A stretch of 64,000 nt of DNA from Chryseobacterium sp. JJR-5R (GCF_034047335.1 NZ_CP139137.1:1736001-1800000), one strand, 5' to 3'. Counted from the first letter of the stretch, positions 25,973 to 36,596 are shown. Made by a program: numbers and translations. Notes: a model not told the origin generated them from the letters alone.

Positions 25973-26899
25973 ATGATTTATTTAGGTATTATCGCTTTTT
26001 TCGCGCTCATCACATTATTTGCGTCTTTCTTTACCGTGAAGCAGGAATCTGCCGCTATTGTGGAAAGGTTGGGTAAATTCCTTAAGGTAAGCCACGCCGG
26101 CCTGCACCTGAAGATCCCGTTTCTGGACCAGATTTCCAAACGCCTGAATCTCAGGATCCAGCAACTGGATGTTATTATCGATACCAAAACCCTGGATAAT
26201 GTTTTCATTAAAATGAAAGTTTCCGTACAGTACCAGGTGATCAGGGAAAATGTGAGAGATGCCTATTACCGCCTGGAAAATCCTGAAAACCAGATCACAT
26301 CCTATGTCTTCGATGTGGTCCGTGCCGAAGTCCCGAAAACCAAGTTGGATGATGTCTTTGTAAGGAAAGACGATATTGCCATCGCTGTCAAAAGTGAACT
26401 GCAGGAAGCCATGCAGAGTTACGGGTACGATATCATCAAAGCACTGGTAACCGACATTGATCCGGATGAGCAGGTGAAGCATGCCATGAACAGGATCAAT
26501 GCGGCAGAACGTGAAAAAACCGCGGCGGAATATGAATCTGAAGCCCAAAGAATAAGGATTGTGGCGGTAGCCAAGGCTGAAGCGGAATCCAAAAAACTCC
26601 AGGGGCAGGGGATTGCCGACCAGAGAAGGGAGATTGCCAAAGGCCTTGAAGAATCCGTAAAAATGCTGAATGCAGCCAACATCAATGCCCAGGAAGCTTC
26701 CGCATTAATTGTGGTGACACAGCATTATGATACCCTCAATTCCATCGGAGCCAACAACAGGAGCAACCTGGTGCTGCTTCCCAATTCGCCTACGGCAGCC
26801 AGCTCCATGTTAAACGACCTGGTGGTTTCCATGGCGGCTACACAGAAAATGGATGAATACAGTAAAATGACCGAACCTCCTAAAAAACAGGGATATTAA
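25973..26899 (+). CDS. SPFH/band 7 (stomatin-like, QmcA-like) protein
   Basis: A 308-residue protein with an N-terminal membrane helix (residues 1-22), the band-7 domain (FTVKQESAAIVERLGKF, GLHLKIPF, DTKTLDNVF) and a long C-terminal coiled coil rich in AEREKTAAEYESEAQR. Such proteins form membrane microdomain scaffolds or cap FtsH-type proteases. Start chosen at ATG 25973; the earlier TTG 25955 is weaker. A terminator follows. Confidence 0.9.
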   Translation: MIYLGIIAFFALITLFASFFTVKQESAAIVERLGKFLKVSHAGLHLKIPFLDQISKRLNLRIQQLDVIIDTKTLDNVFIKMKVSVQYQVIRENVRDAYYRLENPENQITSYVFDVVRAEVPKTKLDDVFVRKDDIAIAVKSELQEAMQSYGYDIIKALVTDIDPDEQVKHAMNRINAAEREKTAAEYESEAQRIRIVAVAKAEAESKKLQGQGIADQRREIAKGLEESVKMLNAANINAQEASALIVVTQHYDTLNSIGANNRSNLVLLPNSPTAASSMLNDLVVSMAATQKMDEYSKMTEPPKKQGY

Positions 26900-26919
26900 A
26901 ACTGCTTTTTATAAATATC

Positions 26920-26949
26920 AATCCTTTCAGTTACTGAAGGGATTTTTTT
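26920..26949 (+). terminator. Rho-independent terminator after the SPFH gene
   Basis: 11-bp stem with one G-T pair (26920-26930 with 26934-26944), 3-base loop, T run. Confidence 0.8.
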
Positions 26950-27090
26950 ATTACCGGCCTTAAATGGTATAATAAATATACGGGACTTTACATAAAATAT
27001 CTTCAATCCGCACTCTTGTTTTTTAGTTTTTAAATACCTAATTTGACCTTGCATTTTATGCCGCATTAATACAAAATAGTAAAATATAAT

Positions 27091-29112
27091 ATGGACAATC
27101 AGATTGAAATTGAAAATTACAAAATCCGGAAGTCGGAATCATGGGCAGGGAATATTGATGATCAGGAGCTTATAAGTAGGATACAGGAGTCTGACTTTTC
27201 AAAACAGCAAATCAGTGACGGTAAAGATTTCTGTTATTTTTTAGATAAGAAATACCGTACCGGCAATGCGGAAAACAGCGAGTATATCTGTATGGCTTAT
27301 ACGCTGAATGAGCCGGCCAATCTTGAACGGTCTTCGGTTTCAGAGGTTGTGGTTGAAGAAAATGAGGTATACCATATCCACCGGATCAGCGTATTGAGAG
27401 ACGGAGTCCTGATTGATAAGATTCCGGATACTAAAATCAAGGTGCTGGACAGTGAAAACCAGAGCAGCGGAGGGATCTTAAGCAGCAATAAAAAAATCAA
27501 TATCACCATAAAAGACCTCCGGCTGTATGATATCTTGATCATGGAGGATTCCAGGATAAAAACGTTTACAGACCGTGATTTCCTGAGGAAAGAATTTTCC
27601 AAGTATATCTGGGTGAGCCCGGATAACTACTGGGCATACGGCAATTATACGTTTACCTTCATCAATGACAGAGAAGAGAAAATTGCCTATAAAAAGACTT
27701 TTTTCAGAGATGAAAACGGGAATGTCCTGCAACCTGAAGTGCGCTGCCTGAACAGAGGTGATCGATTTGTATTTGAGGAAAAAAATTACATCAATCCGGT
27801 TGATGCGAACCGTGAAATTTTTCCTTACATCGATTTTGCCACAGACGCCGGCTGGAAAGGCCTTTCCGATTATATCGCGCCGATGTACGACGAAATATTT
27901 AATACCGCCACACTCAGAGGCTTTGCGCCGGATCTGGCTGAAAAGCTGGACCTGATTGCGGATCCGGATGAAAAAATTCAGTTTGCCGTAGAGTATGTCC
28001 AGAACCATATTTATTATATTTTCAACGCTGATGAAATGAACGGGCATAAGCCTCAGGAGCCTGCCGTTACCTATGAAAACAAGCAGGGAGACTGTAAAGC
28101 GAAATCCGTTCTGTTGAAAGTGATCCTGGATTATATTGGTGTGGACTCCTCAGTAGTCCTGGTAAATTTCCACACGGATTTCTATATTAAATACTATCTG
28201 CCTTCGCTGCTCACCTTCAACCACGCGATTGTAAAAATTAATTACAAAGGTGAAGATTTCTTTATAGATGCCACAACCCGTGAAGAATTCGGGCTGCTGG
28301 AAAACCGCGGCTTCATTTATTTCATGCATTATCTTGAAGTGAAGCAAGATCAGGAACTAAAAGAAAGAAAGCCTTACCGTTACCCTTATTTCTGTGTGGA
28401 TGAGAAAGTGGATTTCAACGTTCAGGGAACCTCCGGAACACTGACTTTAACGACTTCCTACAAAGGAAACCGGGCCAATGCCATGAGAAGGTATTTTAAG
28501 AATACCAACAAGAGGGAAATTATAGACAGCTGGAACAATTTCCTCTTTTACAGCCTGAATTATTCCGGAGACCGGAACGGGACGGATATCAGGAATGTTT
28601 TCAAAGATCCTTCCATTAATATCATAAGTGATGATAAGAAAATGAATGAATTTAAGATCCAGTATACAGCTACAATAGACAATCCTTACTTTACAGATCC
28701 GAAAAATAACCGTTTCCTGATGTATTTCGACCGGAATGTGATCAAGGCAAGCGCACGGGATTTTATGCATAAAGACATTTCCTTCTGGCATAATTTCGAC
28801 AGCGAGAAGTATGAGATTAACCTGCATACCGACCAGAAAATCGATACCGAAGAAAAATATACGGTTCAGGAAAGTACAATTGATAATCCGTACTTTAGCT
28901 TTACCAGCCGTAAGAAGGTAACGAAAAACGGTGCTGCCGTAAATATAGAATTCAAGCCTTTGGTAAACCTGGAAATCCCGCAGGCTGATTTTGAAAAGTT
29001 CAGGACGGACCACCATACGATAGCCGACAGCAACTTCGGACTTGGGATCGATATCATCGAGCCGGGACTGATGAATATGCTGAAGTTCAACTTTAAGAAG
29101 CGGTTTATGTAG
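27091..29112 (+). CDS. DUF3857/transglutaminase-like protein, 673 aa
   Basis: No signal peptide is seen. The N-terminal ~240 residues are beta-rich and match the DUF3857 kind of domain; residues about 280-430 form a transglutaminase-like core with the Cys in QGDCKAKSV, the His in FNHAIVKI and the Asp in FFIDATT, the papain-like triad. The last third is again beta-rich. Such proteins in Bacteroidota are of unknown function, possibly peptidases. Cytoplasmic location is inferred from lack of signal. Confidence 0.8.
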   Translation: MDNQIEIENYKIRKSESWAGNIDDQELISRIQESDFSKQQISDGKDFCYFLDKKYRTGNAENSEYICMAYTLNEPANLERSSVSEVVVEENEVYHIHRISVLRDGVLIDKIPDTKIKVLDSENQSSGGILSSNKKINITIKDLRLYDILIMEDSRIKTFTDRDFLRKEFSKYIWVSPDNYWAYGNYTFTFINDREEKIAYKKTFFRDENGNVLQPEVRCLNRGDRFVFEEKNYINPVDANREIFPYIDFATDAGWKGLSDYIAPMYDEIFNTATLRGFAPDLAEKLDLIADPDEKIQFAVEYVQNHIYYIFNADEMNGHKPQEPAVTYENKQGDCKAKSVLLKVILDYIGVDSSVVLVNFHTDFYIKYYLPSLLTFNHAIVKINYKGEDFFIDATTREEFGLLENRGFIYFMHYLEVKQDQELKERKPYRYPYFCVDEKVDFNVQGTSGTLTLTTSYKGNRANAMRRYFKNTNKREIIDSWNNFLFYSLNYSGDRNGTDIRNVFKDPSINIISDDKKMNEFKIQYTATIDNPYFTDPKNNRFLMYFDRNVIKASARDFMHKDISFWHNFDSEKYEINLHTDQKIDTEEKYTVQESTIDNPYFSFTSRKKVTKNGAAVNIEFKPLVNLEIPQADFEKFRTDHHTIADSNFGLGIDIIEPGLMNMLKFNFKKRFM

Positions 29113-29142
29113 TCATTTCTTAGGGCTGATTAAAAAGATTCA

Positions 29143-29185
29143 AAACCTGTTCGGGGGCTTGCACAGCAAGCCCCCGAACAGGTTT
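29143..29185. terminator. 20-bp perfect hairpin between convergent genes
   Basis: Arms 29143-29162 and 29166-29185 pair perfectly (GC-rich centre) with a 3-base loop, between the transglutaminase-like gene and the convergent DUF962 gene. It probably ends transcription from both sides. Confidence 0.75.
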
Positions 29186-29246
29186 CAGCAGATTAAATAT
29201 ATCTATAATCCGTGCGAAATTATTTTTAAATACAAGTATCCCTTCA

Positions 29247-29594
29247 TCAATGATCTTTAAGTTCCGTGCTTTTTGAAACGGAGTTCCCTGCAAATTTCTG
29301 TTTTCCGATCAGCAGCTCGAAAAACAGCTTAAAATCAGATATCAAAGACCACATAGGGTATCTGAAAGTTGCGGGCTTATTCTTTTCAATAACAGCATGG
29401 CTCAGCCATGCAAACCCGTAGCCGAAAATCGGGACGTACCATAAAAAACGTTCCTTTCCTGAGCCGATCACGTATCCGATGACAAAAAAGACCATCAGCG
29501 TGCCGATAAAATGAAAGACACGCGTGCCTGTTTTGCTGTGTTCGGTAAGGTAGAAGCGGTAAAATTCTTTGAAGGTGTTGATTCTTTCAGACAT
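29247..29594 (-). CDS. DUF962/Mpo1-like protein
   Basis: A 115-residue membrane protein with the Mpo1/DUF962 pattern: FKEFYRFYLTEHSKTGTRVFHFIG, then hydrophobic helices, the HAVIEKNKPATFRYPMWSLISDF segment, and two His that may bind metal. The yeast homologue Mpo1 is an oxygenase of phytosphingosine breakdown; the bacterial role is not established. It lies downstream of the amino-acid permease. Confidence 0.85.
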   Translation of the reverse strand: MSERINTFKEFYRFYLTEHSKTGTRVFHFIGTLMVFFVIGYVIGSGKERFLWYVPIFGYGFAWLSHAVIEKNKPATFRYPMWSLISDFKLFFELLIGKQKFAGNSVSKSTELKDH

Positions 29595-29651
29595 GGCTTT
29601 TTAATTTGTATTTTCAAAAAATCTAAAGCAATAATTCCGCCAATCTGAAAC

Positions 29652-29687
29652 AAAAAGTCCGGACTGTGAAATGCAGTCCGGACTTTT
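29652..29687 (-). terminator. Terminator of the permease gene, minus strand
   Basis: 14-bp perfect stem (29653-29666 with 29674-29687); on the minus strand it runs into TTTTTG. It lies between the permease stop and the DUF962 gene. Confidence 0.85.
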
Positions 29688-29706
29688 AATTTATAGTATA
29701 TTAAGG

Positions 29707-31377
29707 CTAAGCGTTTCTCAGCTTGCTGTTCCGGTAGCCGTAGCAGAAATAAATAATCAGGCCGAAAGCAAACCATAGTCCGAACCAGAACCAGTTGTCA
29801 TGGCTCATCCCGGTAAGCAGGTAAAGGCAAGAACTTAATCCGATTAAAGGGATCAGTGAGAAATTTTTGATAAAAGTAAGGACGCAAAGCACTAAATTAA
29901 CCAGGATAAAGAAAAATATAGAAGCCCTGAATTCACCTTCTGCCGGGTCTTTCCAGTCCATTAAAGTACTGAAAAATCCAGGCTGCCAGAAGTAGAATAC
30001 CAGCAGTGCCCCGATAAAAATAACCGGGAAGATGAATTTACCGTTGATATACGGAAGATGGAACCTGCCTTTGATTTTTTCTTTGGCAGGCAGCATAAGA
30101 ACCCCGGCACAGACCAGTACGAAGGCAAAAATAGTTCCGATACTGGTAAAGTCCAGAATAAAGGATTTATCGGTAAACAAGATCGGAATACCCACCACAA
30201 TCCCTGTGACAACGGTAGCAAATGAAGGGGTCTTGTATTTAGGATGCACCGTCTGGAATTTCTTCGGCATCAGTCCGTCCCGGCTCATTGCGTACCAGAT
30301 TCTCGGCTGCCCCATCTGGAAAACAAGCAGTACGGTGGTAATGGCAACAATGGCAACGAAAGAAACCGTAAGCTCCATCCAGGCTACATTGGCATTGGAT
30401 TTTTCAAAGATGAAGGAAAGCGGGTCTCCCACGCCGTCAAACTTTCTGTAATCCACCATTCCGGTCAGTACCAATGTCAGTGCGATATAAATAACGGTAC
30501 ACAGCACCAGTGAAATAATCATTCCTTTCGGCAGGGTTTTCTGCGGGTCTTTGGTTTCCTCAGACAGTACGCTTAACGCATCAAAGCCGATGTACGCAAA
30601 GAATACACCTGAAACCGCGCTCATTACCCCGGCAAAACCGTTCGGCATAAAAGAAGCCACATGGGTTTCCGGGTTAACCGGCGTCCAGTTGTCTGTGCTG
30701 ATGTATGAAAATCCGACTAAAATAACCAGTACGATAACGGCCAGCTTTAAAATAACCAGTGCATTGTTGAAATTCTTGCTTTCTTTTACGCCTACATAAC
30801 ATAGCCAAGTAATTAACCCGTTGATCACCAAAGCCGGGACATCAACAATAAATTTCAGGCTTCCGATTAAAGGCGCATGGGTCCATGCATTAATCAGTTC
30901 TTTATTTTCAGAGCTGCTTAAAAAAGCTTTTTTAGCTTCGGTATAGCTGCAGGTCAGGTAATCCGGGATATGCATACCCATCCGTTCCAGGAAGCTTGTG
31001 AAATAATCTGACCATGAAAAAGCAACATAAATATTGCCGAAGGAATATTCCATAATCAGTGCCCAGCCGATGATCCAGGCAATCAGTTCCCCGAAGCTCG
31101 CATACGCATATGTATACGCAGAGCCGGCGGTAGGGATCCGGCTGGCAAATTCAGCATAACAGAGTGCCGTAAACCCGCAGGCAAAGCCACAGATCAGATA
31201 CAGCAAGATGACGCCCGGGCCTCCCCTGAACACGGCTTCTCCCAAACTGCTGAAACTTCCTGCCCCGATAATGGCCGCGATGCCAAAAAATACGATGTCC
31301 CAAACACCCAAAACCCTTAACAGGCCTGTGGATGTATCTGAATCTGAATAGATTTTCCTTCTAAAAAGCTGACTCAT
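29707..31377 (-). CDS. APC-family amino-acid permease
   Basis: A 556-residue inner-membrane transporter with about 12-14 hydrophobic helices. The conserved first helix motif GIAAIIGAGSF and later GFDALSVLSEETKDPQKTLPKGM are typical of the cationic amino-acid (CAT-like) permeases of Bacteroidota. Substrate not readable from sequence. Its promoter would lie in 31378-31624, facing the TPR gene's promoter; no features beyond AT-rich sequence are seen there. Confidence 0.9.
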   Translation of the reverse strand: MSQLFRRKIYSDSDTSTGLLRVLGVWDIVFFGIAAIIGAGSFSSLGEAVFRGGPGVILLYLICGFACGFTALCYAEFASRIPTAGSAYTYAYASFGELIAWIIGWALIMEYSFGNIYVAFSWSDYFTSFLERMGMHIPDYLTCSYTEAKKAFLSSSENKELINAWTHAPLIGSLKFIVDVPALVINGLITWLCYVGVKESKNFNNALVILKLAVIVLVILVGFSYISTDNWTPVNPETHVASFMPNGFAGVMSAVSGVFFAYIGFDALSVLSEETKDPQKTLPKGMIISLVLCTVIYIALTLVLTGMVDYRKFDGVGDPLSFIFEKSNANVAWMELTVSFVAIVAITTVLLVFQMGQPRIWYAMSRDGLMPKKFQTVHPKYKTPSFATVVTGIVVGIPILFTDKSFILDFTSIGTIFAFVLVCAGVLMLPAKEKIKGRFHLPYINGKFIFPVIFIGALLVFYFWQPGFFSTLMDWKDPAEGEFRASIFFFILVNLVLCVLTFIKNFSLIPLIGLSSCLYLLTGMSHDNWFWFGLWFAFGLIIYFCYGYRNSKLRNA

Positions 31378-31624
31378 TCAATACTCTGTTTTATTTGAAA
31401 AAAGCAAATGTAATTATTTCTATGAAATAATTTTGTTTTTCTTAAGGTTTCTTATAAAAAGTTAAGAAGTCATAAAATGTGAACTCCCCATTAACAATGT
31501 GTTAAAAGGCTTGTTTATACAATATCTTTTCGATATTTTCGTTGACCAATTGTGGATAATTTCTGCAGAATTTTAAATATTTAGCCCTGGTTTTCAGGCT
31601 TGCCCATTTTAAAATTTACAATTA

Positions 31625-34588
31625 ATGAACTCGAAAAAAATACTCCTGGCGACTGCTGTTCTGTATTTCGGTATTGCCGATGCCCAACAGTCTCAATACT
31701 TTACGCATAAAGAAAACTACAGGTTCAACCTGGCCGAAAACCTTTATCAGACCAAAATCTACAATGCTTCACAGTACGAATATGCAAGACAATATTTCTA
31801 TAATGAAAACCTGTCCAGATCCAGGCAGGAAGCAGCGCAGTTTTTTGATAATGTCATCGGCGTGATCCTTCAGAAAAACCATGCGGAAGAAGGGCTGACG
31901 GCTTTTATCAGGCAGTATCCCAATTCTGCCTACTTCGCCCAGGCCAACCTGCCGCTGGCAGATTACTACCTGGCGAAAAAAGATTTCCCGAAAGCACTGG
32001 AAACCCTGAAAAAGATCAACCAGTACCAGCTTTCCAAAGAAGAGAATACACAGTATATCCTGAAGCTGGGGTATGCCAAATTCATGATGGGAGATTCCAA
32101 AGGGGCTACGGATGCCTTAGAGGAAGCCTATACATCCGCTGATGAATCCCAGAAAGGAGACATTGCCTACATGCTCGGGCACCTGTACTATTCAGACCGG
32201 CAGAATGAAAAGGCGTTCCAGTATTTCGACAGGGTAAAAGACCGTCCGGAATATGCCAAGCTCATACGTCCTTATTATGTGCAGATGTATTATAATGACA
32301 AAGATTACGATAAGGCGATTTCTGAAGGGACGGCATTGCTCAATGAAGATATTTCAGAAGCTTACAAAGCGGAAGTCCATAAAATTATCGGGGAAAGCGA
32401 ATTTATGAAAGGGAATTATGATGCGGCTTATCCGCATCTGAAAGACTACCTGAGCGTCCAGCAGAACCCGTCTGAAAATGACCTGTATGAAATGGGGTTT
32501 GTTGCCGCCCAGCTTAAAAAATACGATGAGGCGGTTTCTTATTACAACCAGTTGCTGAACAGCAATTCCGCACTGGCACAGAATGCCTATTACCAGCTTG
32601 GGAATGCCTATCTGGCGGTTGGCAAAAAGCAGGAGGCCCTTTCGGCGTTCCGTTCTTCTTACCAGATGAATTATGACCCGAAAGTTAAAAAGCTGGCCCA
32701 CGAGCAGTATGCAAAATTGAGTTACGATATCGGGAACCCGTTTGAAAGTGCTTCAACGGTAATCCAGAATTACATCAGCGAAAACCCGAACAGCGCAAAC
32801 GGTGCGGAGATGAGGTCGCTGCTGGTGAAGTCTTACCTGTATTCAGGGAACTACAGGGAAACCCTGAATGCTATCGACAGGCTTCAGAATTCTTCCCCTG
32901 ATATAGACAAGATCGACCAGGAAGTTTCTTACCTGCTGGGTACCGAAGAGTTCAACAAAGGAAATTATGATGAAGCCGAGCAGTATTTCTTAAGAAGCTT
33001 AGGATTCAACATCAATAAAGAATTTAACAACCGCGCACTATACTGGCTGGGGCAGGTGTATTACCAGAAAGGTAATTACCCGTCAGCCATTGCCCGGTAT
33101 GAAAAGCTGCTTAGCCAAAGCTTCCCTGAAAAGCAGCAGCTGCCTTACGACCTGGGATATGCTTATTTCAAATCCAAAAAATTCGACCAGGCGGAAACGT
33201 ATTTCAGGCAATATTTAAGCAATCCGAAACCGGAATTTAAAAATGATGCGGAGCTTCGCCTGGCGGATATCAATTATGCCAACAACAACCTGAATGAAGC
33301 CATTGCCATCTATGACCGGAATGAAGATGCGACGGATTATACACTGTACCAGAAAGCCATGGCTCTAGGGTTCAAAGGGGATACACAGGCAAAGATCACT
33401 AACCTTAAAACGCTTTTATCGAAATATCCGGATTCCGATTATTACGACGATGCCCAGTATGAAATCGGGACGGCCTATGCGGCCCAGGATGATTTTTCAA
33501 ACGCCAATGATTTCTTTAATAAAGTCATTAAAACATCATCAGATAAAGATCTGGTAGCCAATGCTTCCATTTACAGGGCACAGAATTACATCGACCAGAA
33601 TCAGAGCGATAAAGCGCTTTCTGAATTAAGGTCTCTCGGCCAGCAGTATAAAAATACCGCGTATGCGGAGAAAATCGTCCAGGCTGCAAAACCCATCTTC
33701 ACAAAGAACGGTGACGTGGCAGGGTATGAAAGCTTTGCAAGAAGCATCGGAGTTAATATAGATGCCTCTGAAATTGATGAGATCAACCTATCCACCGCGA
33801 AGCAGCTGTTCACGAAAAAGGATTATAAGAATGCCATTTCCTATTACGAAAAATACCTGACGCAGAACCCGACAGGAGAGGGACTGTACCAGGCCAAGTA
33901 TGAACTGGGGGAAAGTTATTACCAGACCAAAAATACCACCAAGGCCCTTTTGGTTTTACAGGAAGTAGCCGGTGTTGCCAATGATTACCAGGATGATGCA
34001 CAGACGCGTCTGGCACAGATTTACATTGCGCAGGGAGACAGCGCGCAGGCCAGGACCTATCTGGAAAGCCTCAGAAATTCTTCGGACGTAAACATAAAAA
34101 ATTACGCCAATGTAGAACTGATGAAGCTGTATGCCGAGGAAAAGAACTTTTCACAGGCGGAAAAATTGGCGGATGCGGTAATTGCAAATAACAAAAACTC
34201 CGTAGCAGTTATTGAAACTGCAAAAGTGATCAAAGCGAGAAGCCTGATGAATTCCGGTAAAGACAAGGATGCACAGGCTGCTTATACGGTGCTGGAGAAA
34301 TCTTCCAATACATCGGTAGCCGCAGAAGCTTTGTATGCAAAAGCTTATTACCAGAATAAGGGAAAAGCCTTTAAATCTTCCAACGAAACCATCTTTAAGC
34401 TGGCCAATAATTATGCTTCCGAAGAATACTGGGGAGCACGCGCTCTGGTACTGATGGCGAAGAATTACGTAGGCCTGAAAGACAATTACCAGGCAAGCTA
34501 TACCTGTGATCAGATCATTGAAAACTACAAAGACTTCCCGGAGATTGTAGCGGAGGCAAAAGAGGTTAAAAAATCGATTAAAAAGTAA
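31625..34588 (+). CDS. Large tetratricopeptide repeat protein
   Basis: A 987-residue protein with a signal peptide (MNSKKILLATAVLYFGIADA) followed by some 20 TPR-like units, with 'A...LG..Y...G.Y..A...Y..LL' recurring. Such long TPR proteins are periplasmic or outer-membrane scaffolds. It is followed 84 bases later by an outer-membrane barrel gene on the same strand, a pairing that suggests one complex; function not known. Confidence 0.88.
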   Translation: MNSKKILLATAVLYFGIADAQQSQYFTHKENYRFNLAENLYQTKIYNASQYEYARQYFYNENLSRSRQEAAQFFDNVIGVILQKNHAEEGLTAFIRQYPNSAYFAQANLPLADYYLAKKDFPKALETLKKINQYQLSKEENTQYILKLGYAKFMMGDSKGATDALEEAYTSADESQKGDIAYMLGHLYYSDRQNEKAFQYFDRVKDRPEYAKLIRPYYVQMYYNDKDYDKAISEGTALLNEDISEAYKAEVHKIIGESEFMKGNYDAAYPHLKDYLSVQQNPSENDLYEMGFVAAQLKKYDEAVSYYNQLLNSNSALAQNAYYQLGNAYLAVGKKQEALSAFRSSYQMNYDPKVKKLAHEQYAKLSYDIGNPFESASTVIQNYISENPNSANGAEMRSLLVKSYLYSGNYRETLNAIDRLQNSSPDIDKIDQEVSYLLGTEEFNKGNYDEAEQYFLRSLGFNINKEFNNRALYWLGQVYYQKGNYPSAIARYEKLLSQSFPEKQQLPYDLGYAYFKSKKFDQAETYFRQYLSNPKPEFKNDAELRLADINYANNNLNEAIAIYDRNEDATDYTLYQKAMALGFKGDTQAKITNLKTLLSKYPDSDYYDDAQYEIGTAYAAQDDFSNANDFFNKVIKTSSDKDLVANASIYRAQNYIDQNQSDKALSELRSLGQQYKNTAYAEKIVQAAKPIFTKNGDVAGYESFARSIGVNIDASEIDEINLSTAKQLFTKKDYKNAISYYEKYLTQNPTGEGLYQAKYELGESYYQTKNTTKALLVLQEVAGVANDYQDDAQTRLAQIYIAQGDSAQARTYLESLRNSSDVNIKNYANVELMKLYAEEKNFSQAEKLADAVIANNKNSVAVIETAKVIKARSLMNSGKDKDAQAAYTVLEKSSNTSVAAEALYAKAYYQNKGKAFKSSNETIFKLANNYASEEYWGARALVLMAKNYVGLKDNYQASYTCDQIIENYKDFPEIVAEAKEVKKSIKK

Positions 34589-34672
34589 GTATAAAGTGTA
34601 CAGCGTAGAATGTAAAAGTACAACGTACCGTTAAAATACAGGATACACCAGACATTAATACAACCATAAGCA

Positions 34673-36433
34673 ATGAACAGGAAAATTCAAATATTATCTA
34701 TATTATTCTTAGGGATCTCGTCGGCTGCGTTTTCCCAGATCAGAGAAGAGAAACTGATCCTTAATAAAAAAAGGGAACCGGAGGTAAGGAAGATCGAAAA
34801 AAAGAAAACTTCGGTGGAGACCATTAAAAACTATCCGCCGGAAGAAAAATCGCAGAATCCCGTGCAGTATACCATTACGGATGTTCCTGCGGTATCAGAC
34901 TTCAAGACGTCCACCATTCAGGGCCAGGACGTAACACCGAAGTTTGAAGGTTCGGTTCAGAACAACTATGTCCAGTTCGGAATGGGGAATTACGGGAAGA
35001 TCCTCGGGGATGCCAACATTTCAAAAACACTGGAAAATAAAATTGAAGTGGGATTGGATGCGCATTTCCTTTCAACACAGGGCCTGAAAAAAGACTATCC
35101 GTGGGATTCCAAACAGAGCTCTACCACTTTGGGAGCCTTTCTTAATTCTTACGGGGACAAAGGAAAGTTTAATTTAAATGCCGAATACGGCTTAAACAGC
35201 TATAATTATTACGGTATTTATGCCCTGGAGCCCGGAGATGTGGACCTTGACCAGCGGGTGAACCAGTTTAAGGTAAACGGATACTACGATTTTTATTCCA
35301 ATGAAATCCTGAATGACATCAGGGTGAAATCTTCCTTTTTAAAAGACCATTTCGATGCCCAGGAAAACCAGGTTTCGGTATTGGCTAATTTATCAAAGCA
35401 TGCGGTTGAAATCGGGAAATCCGGGATTAACCTGAATGCTGATCTGGGGGTAGGGCTGGAAGCTGTAAAAAGCGAGTTTGCCATTGTTGATAATAATTCA
35501 AGCAACTTCGTCAATATCAGTCTGGCCCCGAAAGTGACCTTCAGAAAAGGGGAGTCGTACCTGATGCTGGGTTCGTCATTCTCATTCCTGAACTCAAAAA
35601 ATTCGAATGTCTTGATGGCAGAGCAGATGAAGAATAACAAAACGTATTGGTTCCCGCAGGCGGAATTCCAATATGCCGCTGCCCAGGAATTCAAGTTTTA
35701 CGGCGGTGTGGACGGTGGCCTGAAGCTGAATACGTATGCCGATCTGTTACAGCAGAATCCCTTCATTGTTTCTGACCAGTACCTGAGACCTACTGAAACC
35801 AAATATCATTTCTATGCAGGTTTAAGGGGAGATATTGACGAAACTTTTAAATACGATGTTTCCGCAGGGTACGGGAAAATGGGGAATATCATGTTCTTCA
35901 GGGCAAACGATTTATTTGACTATACTTCCGTCAGCCGTTCGGCCTATAATTATGCAAATACGTTCTCTGCGATTTATGATGACGGAAACGTAAGCGATGT
36001 TAAAGGAAGCCTGCAGTATTTTCCTCTGGCCAACCTGATACTGGATGCAGAGGTGAAATTTACCAAGTTTGACCTTAAAAATTATGAAGATATCTACAAT
36101 ATTCCGCTGTTTAATGCCTCAATCGGGGCAAAATATACCATGCTGGACCAAAAATTATTGCTTGGTTTTAAAGGGATTTTTGCCAGCGACAGAACCACGA
36201 ATTCGTTTGTGCTTGAGGGAGTTGGGAGCCCGTTGGTGTACCAGTCTGCAGAGGATACCCATGACATAGTTGGGGGGTATGCTGATATAAATCTTTCCGC
36301 AGAGTATAAAGTTCACAAAAATTTCAGTATTTTTGCCATCGGAAACAATCTTCTGAGCTCAAAATACCAGACGTACAAAGGCTACAAAGTTCTTGGTGCA
36401 CAGGTTTTGGGAGGCGTGAAGATTACTTTCTAA
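34673..36433 (+). CDS. Outer-membrane beta-barrel protein (TonB-receptor-like without plug)
   Basis: A 586-residue protein with signal peptide (MNRKIQILSILFLGISSAAFSQ). The body is beta-barrel-like with many aromatic-ended strands (YVQFGMGNY, FNLNAEYGLNSYNYYG), and the last residues (QVLGGVKITF) end on an aromatic as outer-membrane barrels do. No plug domain or TonB box is seen, unlike true TonB-dependent receptors. It probably works with the TPR protein. Confidence 0.78.
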   Translation: MNRKIQILSILFLGISSAAFSQIREEKLILNKKREPEVRKIEKKKTSVETIKNYPPEEKSQNPVQYTITDVPAVSDFKTSTIQGQDVTPKFEGSVQNNYVQFGMGNYGKILGDANISKTLENKIEVGLDAHFLSTQGLKKDYPWDSKQSSTTLGAFLNSYGDKGKFNLNAEYGLNSYNYYGIYALEPGDVDLDQRVNQFKVNGYYDFYSNEILNDIRVKSSFLKDHFDAQENQVSVLANLSKHAVEIGKSGINLNADLGVGLEAVKSEFAIVDNNSSNFVNISLAPKVTFRKGESYLMLGSSFSFLNSKNSNVLMAEQMKNNKTYWFPQAEFQYAAAQEFKFYGGVDGGLKLNTYADLLQQNPFIVSDQYLRPTETKYHFYAGLRGDIDETFKYDVSAGYGKMGNIMFFRANDLFDYTSVSRSAYNYANTFSAIYDDGNVSDVKGSLQYFPLANLILDAEVKFTKFDLKNYEDIYNIPLFNASIGAKYTMLDQKLLLGFKGIFASDRTTNSFVLEGVGSPLVYQSAEDTHDIVGGYADINLSAEYKVHKNFSIFAIGNNLLSSKYQTYKGYKVLGAQVLGGVKITF

Positions 36434-36445
36434 ATATACAATGAG

Positions 36446-36522
36446 GGCTGCGTAGTTCAACTGGATAGAATATTGGATTTCGGCTCCAACGGTTGGGGGT
36501 TCGAATCCCTCCGCGGTCACCA
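36446..36522 (+). tRNA. tRNA-Arg (anticodon UCG)
   Basis: Complete cloverleaf: acceptor 36446-36452 pairs with CGCGGTC, D arm GTTC/GAAT, anticodon stem TTGGA/TCCAA with loop TTTCGGC (anticodon TCG), T arm GGGGG/CCCTC with TTCGAAT loop, discriminator A and encoded CCA. Some G-U pairs are used. Followed by a terminator. Confidence 0.95.
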
Positions 36523-36548
36523 AAAGCCCCTGTTTCAGGGGCTTTTTT
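36522..36548 (+). terminator. Rho-independent terminator after tRNA-Arg
   Basis: 11-bp stem (36522-36532 with 36536-36546), 3-base loop and T run directly after the CCA end. Confidence 0.88.
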
Positions 36549-36596
36549 GGTATGTTACCCCCTGTTTAATATTACAAAATAAAAACTGTTTAAATA

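Noticed and set aside
34589..34672. Repeat-like spacer between the TPR and barrel genes
   Set aside because: The phrases 'aagtataaagtgtac' and 'gtacaacgtac' hint at a dispersed repeat, but only a fragment is here and no structure could be shown.
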